Assembly (NCBI GenBank): GCA_008694505.1
Contig: VZDJ01007747.1
Location: 39,007,787 to 39,071,786, forward strand
DNA: 64,000 nucleotides
Source of the DNA: Cyanoderma ruficeps
Taxonomy: Eukaryota > Chordata > Aves > Passeriformes > Timaliidae
Direction of reading: 5' to 3'
Shown here: positions 54,301 through 63,874 of the stretch, in pieces
How positions within the stretch are numbered: position 1 is the first letter of the stretch
Layout of the letters: every line of letters starts with the position of its first letter
The notes under the pieces: generated by a model
The model's database searches: none
The model's input: only the letters and a program-made list of their open reading frames with translations
What the model was told of the DNA's origin: nothing
Program-made: the position numbers and the translations under genes

Positions 54301-55650
54301 TTATGAGGTCGTGAAGGAGCCGGTGGGGAGGATGCCGCCTGGCCAAGGCAGGGCCCACCGAGCCCCTCCGGAGGGGGACCGTGGGGACTCCGAGGGCCGC
54401 GCACACCCCAGGGCCCTTCGCTGTCCCCGGAACGCGGCCGGGTGGAGGAGCCGCGCTGCGGGCACCGCTCCGCAGCCATGTGTTCGCCACTGCGGCAGTG
54501 CTATTTCCATCAGCACCGACTCCCAGGGCAGCCACCCTGCCCCTTCCCATCCTGGGGGGTTTCTGCGGGTGTCTCTAAGCCGGCGACTCTCTCCGGCATG
54601 GCCCAGAGTCACCGGCTGGGTCCCCCTGCTCCCCAACGCCTGCCAGGGGTCCCCCTCCAGCGTGAGGTCCCGTCCTCCCCGGTGTCTGGGACATGGGGTG
54701 CAGCCATCGGGGCCAGGAGACCACCCCAAAGCCCTCTCGGGGCGGGGGGCACGCAGTATTAATTATTGGCACGGGGAGGGGACACCTTGCAAGCGCTATT
54801 TCTAGGCATTTAGCTCGGGGAGGTGAGGAGACCCCGCGGCTCGGTGCTGCTGCAGGGGGAACCCCCTCCCCACGCCGGGGGGGAAATGGGGGCCGCTCCG
54901 CCGGCGGGCCTGACTGTCTCCAGGCAACGTCGGCACGCCGTGCCCCCCTCGCCGGGCTGCGCGGGGGCGGCCAGTGCGCGGAGCGCTCCGCTCCCCTCCG
55001 CGCACCCCCATGCCCCGCAATAACCAGAATGACTGATCTACCCTCACCCCCGCCGCGACCTCCCCTTCACGGCTCCCCGCCCTTAACACCCGCGCAGGGT
55101 CGCGCATCCCCGGCGGCGCAAGGCTCCCCCTCCCAGCCCGCCTGTCCCCGCCGCAGCGCTGCGGCTCCGCGGGTCCCCGCACGATGCTGCGGCGCTTCCC
55201 CGGCCGCACCGCGCCCGCGGGTCCCCGGCGCCTCCCGCGTCTCCGACCATTTTGTGAAGACCCACAGGGCCGATTAAACCCGGCGCCCCCCTCCCCAAAA
55301 GGGAGCGGATACTCACCCGCCAGCAGCCCGTAGAGCAGCTGAGTGAGGGGCTGCTGCTTCAGCCCCCTGAACGCCGTGTTGGGGATTCGCTCCATGATCC
55401 CCTCGTAAAAGATGCGGCGCACCACCTCCTGTTCAGAGGGGTGGAATTCGCGGATATAGACATTGTCGCGCCTGGGGTCTTCTTTTGGTGGGGTGAGGGG
55501 AGGTGGGGGTGAGGGAGGGGAGCCCGCCAAAGAGGGCCACATCTGGGAGGAGGAAACAATGATCGTGTCTTTTTTGGATCCTGGGATCGATTCATGATCT
55601 TCCGCCACAATCTTGGTCTCACAAACCATCTTGGGAGACAGACAATGCAT
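29941..55650 (-). CDS. NAT8L: N-acetylaspartate synthetase (aspartate N-acetyltransferase), three coding exons
   Basis: NAT8L transfers acetyl from acetyl-CoA to L-aspartate to make N-acetylaspartate (EC 2.3.1.17), mainly in neurons, at a membrane of the ER or mitochondria. The CDS joins 55650-55317, 54099-53935 and 30308-29941: 867 nt, 288 residues (human 302). Both introns are phase 1 with GT-AG ends. The N-terminus [16 protein letters not shown] matches the human [17 protein letters not shown] proline-rich stretch (about residues 45-55) is followed by REF...[18 protein letters not shown], a hydrophobic membrane-associated segment (about 104-133), DCALHTDM and [11 protein letters not shown]. 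The GNAT fold then covers about 168-288, with the acetyl-CoA loop R-G-K-G-I-A at 206-211 and VVLGTTAVK near 234-238. The C-terminus [16 protein letters not shown] is identical to human. No break or missing catalytic motif is visible. The gene converges on POLN. Confidence 0.97.
30506..30710 (-). mobile_element. CR1 LINE fragment, reverse orientation
   Basis: The plus strand reads 'cctccttctctccag', 'cttgtgctccagacttcaccagctttgttgcccttctctgga', and 'ggccgagaactggacacagtactcaaggtgtggc'. This is the reverse complement of a well-known avian CR1 3' segment. It is truncated at both ends and lies about 200 bp upstream of NAT8L exon 3, inside intron 2. It is in the same orientation as NAT8L. Confidence 0.85.
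32821..32883 (+). mobile_element. CR1 LINE 3'-terminal fragment
   Basis: Contains 'ctagatgacctctaaaggtcctttccaacccgaact' followed by the tail 'atcctatcctatgattccatg'. This is the last ~60 bp of a CR1, with an altered terminal octamer repeat. It is severely 5'-truncated, as is usual for CR1. Confidence 0.85.
33594..33790 (+). mobile_element. CR1 LINE 3'-end fragment
   Basis: Reads 'ccatgagggtggtgaggcactggcacaggctgcccagagaagctgtgg', then 'cctggaagtgttcaaggcca', 'gggcaacctggtctggtggaaggt' and 'aaaccattccat'. These blocks occur in the canonical order of the CR1 3' UTR. The ORF at 33618-34079 begins in this repeat and is not a gene. Confidence 0.92.
40600..40633. repeat. (CCAA)n-like simple repeat
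   Basis: Repeated 'accaacccc' and 'aacc' units in NAT8L intron 2. A short, imperfect microsatellite. Confidence 0.75.
41683..41815 (-). mobile_element. CR1 LINE 3'-end fragment, reverse orientation
   Basis: The plus strand begins 'gtcatagaatcctacaacgatttggtttggaaaggac' and continues 'cccctgccatgggaagg', the reverse complement of the CR1 tail. The inner boundary is approximate because similarity fades after about 41775. Confidence 0.85.
47809..47834. repeat. Assembly gap next to a poly-T run
   Basis: Nine N (47809-47817) followed by a run of 17 or more T. The true length is unresolved. Sequence to the right is clearly more GC-rich than that to the left. Confidence 0.9.
53935..54099 (-). CDS. 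NAT8L: NAT8L coding exon 2
   Basis: 165 bp encoding residues 112-166 plus the first base of Gly167. The acceptor is a clear pyrimidine tract ending in ctccatag at 54100. The donor is GTGAGT from 53934. The product starts with Val112 (codon split over intron 1), then [20 protein letters not shown], and continues to the conserved [15 protein letters not shown] and EQYYMKPP. It carries most of the hydrophobic membrane-anchoring segment and the linker into the acetyltransferase domain. Confidence 0.96.
54100..55316 (-). other. NAT8L: NAT8L intron 1 (1.2 kb)
   Basis: A phase-1 intron of 1,217 bp. Its 3' third (about 54100-54240) is AT-rich; the rest is very GC- and CpG-rich and belongs to the promoter CpG island. 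Overlapping ORFs in several frames here come from the base composition and are not genes. Confidence 0.92.
55317..55650 (-). CDS. NAT8L: NAT8L coding exon 1
   Basis: Encodes residues 1-111 plus the first base of codon 112. The start at 55650 gives the conserved MHC N-terminus, although its context is weak (T at -3, C at +4). An in-frame Met8 at 55629-55627, also conserved in human, has a strong context (AAGATGG). The exon ends at 55317 with donor GTGAGT (55316-55311). It contains a cytosine-rich stretch coding for the proline-rich segment, which is shorter than the Ala/Pro/Gly-rich insert of the mammalian protein. Reading on past the donor to 54802 only gives intron translation. Confidence 0.95.
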
Positions 55651-55842
55651 GCAAACCGGCCGCGGGGAGGGGGCGAGGAGAAAAACGGGAGGGGAGGTGT
55701 CAGAAAATCAGCAAAAAAATAAGATTTAAAAAAAAAAAAAAGGAAAAAGGGGAGGGGGAAGGAGCGGGGCGCGGAGCCGGCACGGAGACCCGCGGGAAGC
55801 GGGGCGCAGAGCAGCGCGGCCGGGCGGTACGGGAGGAAGGAG
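55651..55842 (-). other. NAT8L: Predicted NAT8L 5' UTR
   Basis: From the predicted TSS near 55842 to the ATG. No upstream ATG is visible inside it; the ATG at 55853-55851 would lie just upstream of the predicted TSS. On the transcript strand it contains a run of about 14 T (around 55728-55741) in otherwise C-rich sequence. Confidence 0.55.
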
Positions 55843-55865
55843 CCCCGCTGCATTTTGGAGAGGCA

Positions 55866-55920
55866 TTTTATAGGGCGGGGGGGCCGCGGGTCCCCGGGGT
55901 CCTAGAGCCCCCCGCATTGG
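55866..55920 (-). promoter_or_regulatory. NAT8L: NAT8L core promoter: CCAAT box, GC box, TATA box
   Basis: On the NAT8L strand, CCAAT lies at 55920-55916, a GC box (plus strand gggcgggg) at 55873-55880, and TATAAAA at 55872-55866. The CCAAT-to-TATA spacing is about 45 bp. A TSS about 30 bp after the TATA box would fall near 55842, giving a 5' UTR of about 190 nt. Another GC box is at about 55947-55954. This is a motif-based prediction in the correct place and orientation. Confidence 0.72.
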
Positions 55921-56150
55921 CTGCGCGGGGTCGCCATGTGATCGGGGGGGCGGGACACCTCCCCCTTGCCCCCCCATCCCTGCACCGCCCCTTGCAAATT
56001 ACTACGGCGCGGGGTTGCGCGGAGAGTAGGGGCCCGCGCATCTCTGCCCGCATACACCGGTGCACGCGGAAGGGGATTATTAATTAAATTTTTATGTATC
56101 CGTGTATCTACTGCGAACGCACTGTACACTCAGCAGCTTTCTGGAGTAGT

Positions 56151-56185
56151 CGCTGCGGGAGCGCGCGGGGCGCTGCGGGAGCGCG
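56151..56185. repeat. Short direct repeat in CpG island (15-bp unit, 20-bp period)
   Basis: 'cgctgcgggagcgcg' occurs at 56151-56165 and again at 56171-56185. It lies upstream of the NAT8L promoter. Confidence 0.85.
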
Positions 56186-56215
56186 GAGACGCGGGGAGAG
56201 GGAGGGCTGGCCGGG

Positions 56216-56259
56216 GGGCTCCGCACCGCGCCCCGGCGGGCTCCGCACCGCGCCCCGGC
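56216..56259. repeat. Perfect 22-bp tandem duplication in CpG island
   Basis: A 22-bp unit starting gggctccgcaccgcg occurs at 56216-56237 and 56238-56259, followed by a partial third copy. It is about 350 bp upstream of the predicted NAT8L TSS. Confidence 0.9.
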
Positions 56260-59200
56260 GGGCTGCGGCGCGGCTGCTCCGCCGTGAGTCCCTCCCCGCG
56301 GCGGCGCGGCCCTGGCGCGGAGCTCCGCGGAGCGCGCCCCAGCTCCGCCATCCCGCGCGGAACGCCCTGCGGGCGCAGAACGGGCTGGGAGGTGCAGCCG
56401 CGCGGCCTCCGGCTCGTCCCAAACCCCCTCTCCATCCCTCAGCGCCCCCGTCAGTAACTTTTCTTGCCGTGCCCACGCCACTGCGCGGTGCAGAGACCGC
56501 GGCCGGCCCAGCCGCCTCCGCGCCCCTCCGCGAGGAGGTGAGGAGAGATGGAGGGGGAGGGGGGATGCGCAGGGAGGAGGACGGGCTCCTCCTCTTCGCA
56601 GGACCCGAAAAGCTTCGGCCTCTCCCGGTTGGAACCGGCCGGCATCTGCCCGAGGCATGCGCCGTGCGCGGCCGGTGCAGGGACGGGGCTGGGCGGGGGA
56701 TGCTGGGCGGGGACACAGGAGGCCCCGGAGCCCCCCAGTCCCGTGAGGTGCGTCCCCTGAGAGTTTCGTCTGCGCCTCTCCCTGCCCGGTGACAGACCTC
56801 AGCCGTAGCAGCTCAGCCTCTCCTCAAACTTCACCTGTGCACCCCCCTGGGACTTGCAACCCCTGCGAGCCTCAGCCGCGCCTTCACCTGCAAGGTGCAC
56901 CCATACACCCCATGAAAGTTTCATCTGTGCTTCTTGCTCCGGTAAGGTGCTCCTGTGCACTCCCCGTGCAGTCATCTCTCTTTAACATCCCTGTATCTCC
57001 TTGGCAGGTGCACGTGTGAGGTGCACCCGTACACCCTCCCTACAAGTTTCATCCCTGCGTGTCCTGGGAGATGACTCTGCCGTCAGGGAGTGTGGCTGTG
57101 TCACTGGAACTCTGCGGGATTTGCCTTCCCGGAGCTCACAGGTTACGCTTTAGTCCTCGGGAAGATGCAGTGACTGGATCTTTGCTTCAAGCTAAAGCTT
57201 GATTTCATAGTGGTTTCATTGCTTCAGTTTTATATTAAATATAGTTCAGGAGTATGAGAGAAGGGAGGGGGAAGGTTTAGATAAGGAATTGGAAGCCTTC
57301 CCACCCAGAGGAGTGGTGCCAGCCCCCCACAGGCTTGTGCTGCATTGGGCATCCCCGATGAGAAGCTGCTCCTCGGGTGGCTGTGGGACCTGCTCGTGGC
57401 CAGGCACTGCAGCTGCCAGACTGCTCGAGCACCCGCAGAGCAGAGTTCCACTTTCTAACGAGCACCGCCTGCAACTGCAGCCGGAGCAACCCCCAGCTCC
57501 CAAAGCCTCCGACTGTCTGCACTGGAGATTGATACACGGGATTATAAAAGGCATCATGGCACAGGTACAATAGTGGATGAGTTGGCCAAAAGAGCATCTC
57601 CTGCTCAAAAGTGGAGCCTCCCGTGGGAGGGAGATCACCCCATTGAGGAGAGGCAAGGCACATGGCACCCCTGCATCCCCCCCTAACATCTCATCTCATC
57701 AAGGAAGGAGCAGTTGAGTACCTCCTTCAGTTGGGAGGTACCAGGCAGCCCCAAATTCACCAGCACAAAGAATCAGTGGATGGGGGGGAAAAAGCTGAAA
57801 AAATCAGGGCAATGTTTGCCTTTGCATTCTGAAAGCTTTGGGCCCAAGATAGGAGGTCACTGTTTCAGAAATATAATTAAGATAATGCTTAGTTCCCACA
57901 TGCCTGGGTTAAGCAGGCATTTATTTTTGTTTCATCCTTTCTAGTCAGATGCATTCCTTATTTATGAAATTACTACAGTAAAAAAAACCCCTCATTCCTT
58001 AAAAAATAATTTTTCTTTATATATATATGTATATATATAAACAACCTACTGCAGTTATGTAACAGCCAAGGGAGCTCCCAGTTCTAGGCTATGGACCTGA
58101 GTGTTTGCAGATGAGTTATCTTTAGAAAAGCACTAAATACTTGTTTGCTATTTATGCTGCTTCATTTGAGCATCTTATGGGCAGTAATTAATATCTCCTG
58201 TTCCCCCAAAATAAGGGGGTATCATCCTTGGCCACAGCAAGGGAACTGAGGCACAGAGGGACACAGTGATTCGTGCACCATCCTGCAGTGACTCAAAGAA
58301 GACACAAAGCACTGGACCAGATTTCCTGAGTCTTTCCTCACTCTATGAGTGCCAAACTTTGCCTTTATTATTGCAAAGCCAGGATTCAGCTTTCTCTGTA
58401 AACAGGGGTGAAGGGGAGGTTCTGGGGGTGCTGCACAATGGGGAGAAGAGAAGGAGGAGCTGAAAGCTGTGACTGACCGAAGCAAATGTCAGTGAAAATT
58501 AAGGGCCTCTCTGAAATCAATTGCAAAAGCCAGCCAGGTTCACAGACGGCAGATTTGGGTCCTTGGAATGAAAAGGATATTGTTAACAGCAGCTTGCTGG
58601 CAAGGCAACTGCTCTGCCAGGAGCTTTTGGTCTTTAAGAACACAGTTGTCATCCCAAGTCACTGAGGATTTTACTCTTGAGTTTACTTCTGCTCCTTCAG
58701 GACCTGAGGGTAAATCTCCCACATGCCATGACCGACTGCTGAACCTCACGGATAGAACTAATTTAATTAAGATGGACAGTTTAAAGTTTGAATGTCGTGC
58801 CAGTGCTCTCAGAAGCTCTCGCTGCTCAGTGTAAAACAGGAGATTGTACAGATGTTTGATCCATTGGTACATTGGGGAAAAAGCCTGGGATAATGAGGGC
58901 AGGCTGTGTGACTCTGGGGGCTGAGGGGGTTTGAGTATTTCAGTAGGAAATATGCTTTGCCTTCAGCAGGTCTGCTTTAGGCTGACTTTGCTTTGGATTA
59001 GCACATCAAACCAATAAGCCTTGGAAATGCCATTATTTATCCTTCACAAATCAGCTGCTCTCATCTTGGGTCAAAGGGAGTCACTCCCTCTCATGAGCCC
59101 TAGGAAACACCCAGCAAATGTAGAACAGAATTACCAATTCCCCTGCTGACAAGATCATGCCCTGCTCTTCGTCTGAAATTTTAGGTTTTCTGTCCAACCC

Positions 59201-60789
59201 TGGGCTTTGCATGACTTGAAACATCTTCCAGCCAGATTTTAAAGTAACTCTTGAAGCAGCAAGATCTGTGTGATTGCAAATCAGGGAAACAATTCAGGAA
59301 GAGCTGTTGCTCTGCCAAAGAGTTCCCTATACCTAAGGAATAGGGAACACCAAGGCAGGTCCCCTGCGAACCTCTGTGACCCACTGCTCAGTGTCTTCTG
59401 GAAAAGGAGAGGTGCTGCTGGCTCTTCTGCCAAAGCTGCAAGCAGCCACAATCCTTTGCTCATCAGGGGCTGTATCTATCAACCTCAGCAATTAACTGGT
59501 TGACAGCGAAAGCTGCCCCAGGTTATATTAATGCAGTGATTCCGGAACAGCTCATCCCAGCAGGATAAGGCTGTCTATCAGGGGTGGCTCCCACCCTGTC
59601 CTTTGCAATGTCTCCATCAGTGTGCAGGGGAGAAGATATTCAGGTTTAAAGATCTTCTCAACTGCCTCCAGGTTCTCTTTCAACCTAACCTGGACCTTGG
59701 TAATTTCAACTGTTTTTTCCATGCTCGACCCAAGATTCATGGAGCAAGCTGAGCAGCCCCAGCACCTCTGGCTGTTTGGTGACAACAACCTCCCACCCTC
59801 CTGCTTTCCTGGGCTGGGGGAAAAGTAAAAGCCTCTGTCTTGACTGCAGATATACATATGAATGTGAAGCATTTGCCTAATAAATATCTTCCCAAAGGGG
59901 GATTAATTAGCATCCCAAGGTTTTCTCTTTGCACTCCCTCTGTCTGCAGCAGCTCTGCAGCACCTTCTCTTAGGGACGCTGGTTTCCTGTTGAGACCTTG
60001 GTGTTGATGGCCCCTTTTCCTCTGCACAGACCCCCAGGGCTGTGGATTCACAAATCTTCTGCTCAACAGCCAACACTGGCAGCAGCTCCTGTGCTGTGCG
60101 AGTGTCCGGCAGTAACCACAGGCACATCCTGGTCCTGCCATTCACCGTGACCCATCACAGCAGTGATGAAGGGCTCCCTCCTTCCTTGCGTGTCTGGGTG
60201 CTGTGAATAAGTCACTATAAAACCTGGCATGCCGAATTATTTCCAACTGGTAAAAATCTATGAATTGGTAACCAGGGCCAGAGGTTGAATCTGCTGACAC
60301 ACAGAGATCTCTGCTGGTGTTGGAGCTGGCTGGCTTTTGCTTTGGGCACAGCAAGGTGGGAGAACAGGCCCCTTCGGAGTCACGGAGCCTCACAGCCCAA
60401 TGTGGATCTCAAATAGATCGAATGAATCATGTGCTAAAAGCAGTGGAGTTTATATGTAAAAGGGAGTTCAGGGTGACTAGCTCAGCTGTGTAAGTCTCCC
60501 CGGGGGATCTCTGAAGATTAATCTCTTCCTACAAATTTTTTGGGCTGAAAGAATTTTGTGGGTTGTGAATTAAATACAAATGTTTCCCAAACAGTGTGCA
60601 CGCCCACGGCTGGCTTTATCCTCTGTCAAATGGGGATTTTGGAACTTGCACGTACATTTAATGTACAATAACATCTATGTTGAAGAAACCCCAGTTTGTT
60701 CTGGATCAAAGCAACATTAAAATCTGAGCCATGTAGCAATTAGAGATTTATCTGGAGTATCTCAGTGCAGCCATCAGGAATACTTTAAA

Positions 60790-60925
60790 GGAAAGTGTTC
60801 AAGGCTAGAGTGGATGGAGCTTCAAGCAACCTGATCTAGTGGAAGGTGTCCTTGCCCATGGCAGGGGATTGAACTGGATGATCTTTAGGGTCCCTTCAAA
60901 TCCAAACCATTCTATGATTCTATGG
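60790..60925 (+). mobile_element. CR1 LINE 3'-end fragment
   Basis: Contains 'gtgttcaaggctagagtggatggagc', 'caacctgatctagtggaaggtgtccttgcccatggcagggg', 'ggatgatctttagggtccctt' and the tail 'ccattctatgattctatgg'. It is the best-preserved CR1 end in the window, 5'-truncated and on the + strand. Confidence 0.95.
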
Positions 60926-62246
60926 AGATTTTAAGCATCTTCATTTGAGTAGTATTTTCTGACACTGGATATGAAGTCCCAGGGAGACAACATATCTTTC
61001 TTCCTTATAATATTTTTACTGCAAGCTTAGATTGTTTGTTTTTTTTAAAAGGTTGGGGTTTCCCCCCAAATGTTACCAGATAATTTCACTTCAATTAGCT
61101 GTAGGAGACAGAGCTGTGCAAGCAGACTAAGGTCTGTGATGTATGGGGAGGCTGCCAGGGGCTGTGTTGGGAGCAGGAGGCTTAAAATGAGGAAACAGTA
61201 GGCATGTGTCCTGAGAAAAGCTGACAGCATGAGAGCTCTTATGCACGTGGGAATAACACAGGTGGTGTGAGCCAGGAAATGCTCATTTCTTGGGATTTTC
61301 AGTGCACCTTCTTTGTAAACAAGCAGCACCGCTTTGGAAAATTACCTTCCTCCACAGTCAGTTTCTTCTTTTGCTGTAGATAACCTCCAGCCACCTGAAT
61401 TTTGGCTACCTGCTTGGGTCAGCAGGGTAGCACTATTACAAAATCTGCTTTATCATGAACTACTCTGTCAATGTGTATCCATCTTTGCTAAGGAAGAAGG
61501 GGAGAACATGAGGTTAATGACTGTACTTTTGACCGACAGCTGTTTTGCTGGTGTTTTAAACAATGATTGTTTTAACTAACGATCACCAAAGTACAACTGT
61601 AGCTTTATGACGGGACTTGGATGAGGAGCATCCTATTTACTCTCCACACGGCAGGCACTGCAGCCTGACAGCAGGCAGGGGGGAAGGAGTTTGAAAAGGA
61701 CCAAGGGGAGGTAAAAGGAAAACAGGAGGAAAATTGGAACAGAGAAGGTATGAGGATATTCTGTAGCAAGGACAGGAAAATTAGATGTCAAACCAACCAC
61801 AGGTAGAAAAATCTCAAAATACTACTACTAAATGCCCTGGTTCAAGATGAGTTCTGCAATGACAAAGCAGAAAAGAGTGGCAAGGTTACTTGAGGTTTTT
61901 CTGGCTACATTTGAGAGTCAGTTCTGCTCCTGACAAAGGAAAGTCACATTTTCAGCTTGGCCTGCAAGGCTGCCCTGTAACTGCTTGCAAGGTCCAGCAA
62001 ATGCCCCAACTTCTCCAACAGCAATGGGTGTGTAGCCTCAGGGGAGGCAATGTAGATCATCCTCTGTATGGGTTGGGCTCATGTCAGAACTGACTTTACA
62101 CTGGTTTTTCCAGCACTTCATCTAGGCTGGGATTTTCCTTTCCTTTCATGATGCCTCTCAGCAAGGAGCTGAGGCAAATTTTCAGGTATTTCCAGTTTTC
62201 CTGCTCAGTGATGCCCCCAGGCCACACTGCTGCAAGACACGGACCT

Positions 62247-62290
62247 CAGATCCCCTTCCCCCTGTGGACCACAGATCCCCTTCCCCCTGT
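62247..62290. repeat. 19-bp direct repeat, period 25 bp
   Basis: 'cagatccccttccccctgt' occurs at 62247-62265 and 62272-62290, separated by 6 bp. The copies are identical, suggesting a recent local duplication. Confidence 0.9.
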
Positions 62291-63819
62291 ACATGGAGTG
62301 GGGGGACACTCACTCCTGATGACACAGGGACCTGGGCTCCTTCTGGAGAAGCAACACCTATCACAGAGAGAGGCATCTGACTTATCTTGCCTTCTTTGTC
62401 TGGGGGACCTCAAGTTCTTAAAATCACACTTCCCACAGCTTCCTGGTGCTTGGTCCTCTTCTCTACAGAGATCCAGGAGTCCAGGAGCCTCCTCGGGGAC
62501 AGTTTGAGCATGGGGATAGGTGTTGGGCATCATCAGTTAGGGTCCACAAGGAGGTTTTTGGGAGCCCTGGGCAGGTTCTGAGCTGGCCACAGACAGCAGT
62601 GCTCACATGTGCCCCTGCAAAGTGCATTCTGGATGTCTGCTCAAGGAAGGTTCCACCTCAAAGTTTACTGGTGGGGCAGGAGGATAGACCTGCTGGAGCA
62701 GGACACAGCCACACATCTGTTGCACAGACTGGTTTCCAGTGTTAGATGCAGACTTGCCCGGCAAACCAGGAGTCCCCATTTTTCTTGAGTAGACAAAGCT
62801 AGAGCAGCTTCTGCCAGGATCTCCTGAGAAATCCAGTTTGGTTTTCTGTGTGTGTTGCTCTGATTTTGCTGTAGGGGGGAAGTTTTGATCCTTGTGTGCC
62901 CTATTTCCTTTAGAACTGAAGTCCTAAAAGCCTGTGAAGTTTGAAAGATCTGGTGGCATTTTCATAGTGGCAAGGTTGCTATGTTGATTGCACTGGGCAA
63001 ATTCAAAAACCAGAGTGCCTTCCCATGGCATCACAGTCCAGAGCAATGAGCACAGCCTGGCACCCTGCAGAGGCCAGGGCAGGGTAGAGGCCATCCTGCT
63101 GTTGTGGGTGGATAAAATGGGGCTGAAACAGCCAAAGTGGGCCAGCCTTGAGTCACCTGTGATCCTGCATTCTCAGTGTTGGCACTGAACTGCTCCCTCT
63201 GTGTGAGACAGGTGCTGTGCCTGTCTGTTTGTCCAGCTGGGAAAGTGGGTGAGCACCTTCCTAGAATGAAACCACTGTGCAAACACACACTCATGCCATT
63301 ATCCTGCAGCTCACAAATGAATTTCAACTTAATTAAAAACAAAATCAGGGCAACTGATGCAGCAGGGGCCAGAGAAGCAATGATGGATACAGGCAAGAGG
63401 TACAGGGCTGGAGCTGCAGGGGCTGGATGACAGCAGCTGTCTTCAGAAAATAGCAACCTGTGACCCTGGGAAGAAGGAACTTTACTGTGGGAATACCAAC
63501 ATTGCCCAGTGAATGATACCAGCCAGCCAGGGAAAGGGAGGAGGTTTTCATGTCCCGAAGGTAGACAGCTTCATGCTGGTTTGGCTCAAGGATGAATTCA
63601 CTCCCAACTTGGGAAAGGTGCAAATAGTTCCTTGCGAAACAGAGAGCCGGTGCAACTTCAGCTGCAGGAGGTTCCTCTTACGTGGAGAGGAGCCAGACGA
63701 GCTAATCTCCCCACGTTCGAGTTTTGCTCTTGGATTTTTGCCCCACCACGGAGCCAGAGGGAGGGAGGCAGCCCAAGGCTGCCCCGGGATGCTTGGGGGG
63801 AGGGGGGGAGGCGCCCCGA

Positions 63820-63874
63820 GGGACAGGGCTGGCCTGGGGAGCTGCGGGGGACAGGGCTGGCCTGGGGAGCTGCG
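63820..63874. repeat. 28-bp tandem duplication, G-rich
   Basis: A unit beginning gggacagggctggcctgggg occurs at 63820-63847 and again at 63848-63874. It follows a G-rich run at 63795-63809. Possible minisatellite. Confidence 0.9.

Larger units (their letters stand above)
54240..56790. promoter_or_regulatory. CpG island covering the NAT8L promoter, exon 1 and most of intron 1
   Basis: A sharp rise in GC and CpG content begins near 54.24 kb and falls off near 56.8 kb, with AT-rich DNA on both sides. It includes the core promoter motifs at 55866-55920, exon 1, and most of intron 1. The boundaries were judged by eye. The many long overlapping ORFs on both strands here are composition artefacts. 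Confidence 0.88.

Noticed and set aside
54693..55277. Long ORFs on the + strand opposite NAT8L exon 1 and intron 1 (also 56092-56792 on both strands).
   Set aside because: Ala/Pro/Arg/Gly-rich readings appear in every frame, as expected in CpG-island DNA with few stop codons.
55359..55853. A 164-codon - strand ORF starting 15 bp after the TATA box.
   Set aside because: It overlaps NAT8L exon 1 in another frame, has low-complexity Phe/Pro content, and its ATG lies just upstream of the predicted TSS.
57526..57700. A + strand frame with H-H-G ... V-D-E-L-A-K-R-A, loosely like the end of a retroelement RNase H domain.
   Set aside because: The spacing between the H-x-G and the D is short, no flanking pol motifs or LTRs are visible, and the frame is short. 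A search with RNase H profiles would decide.
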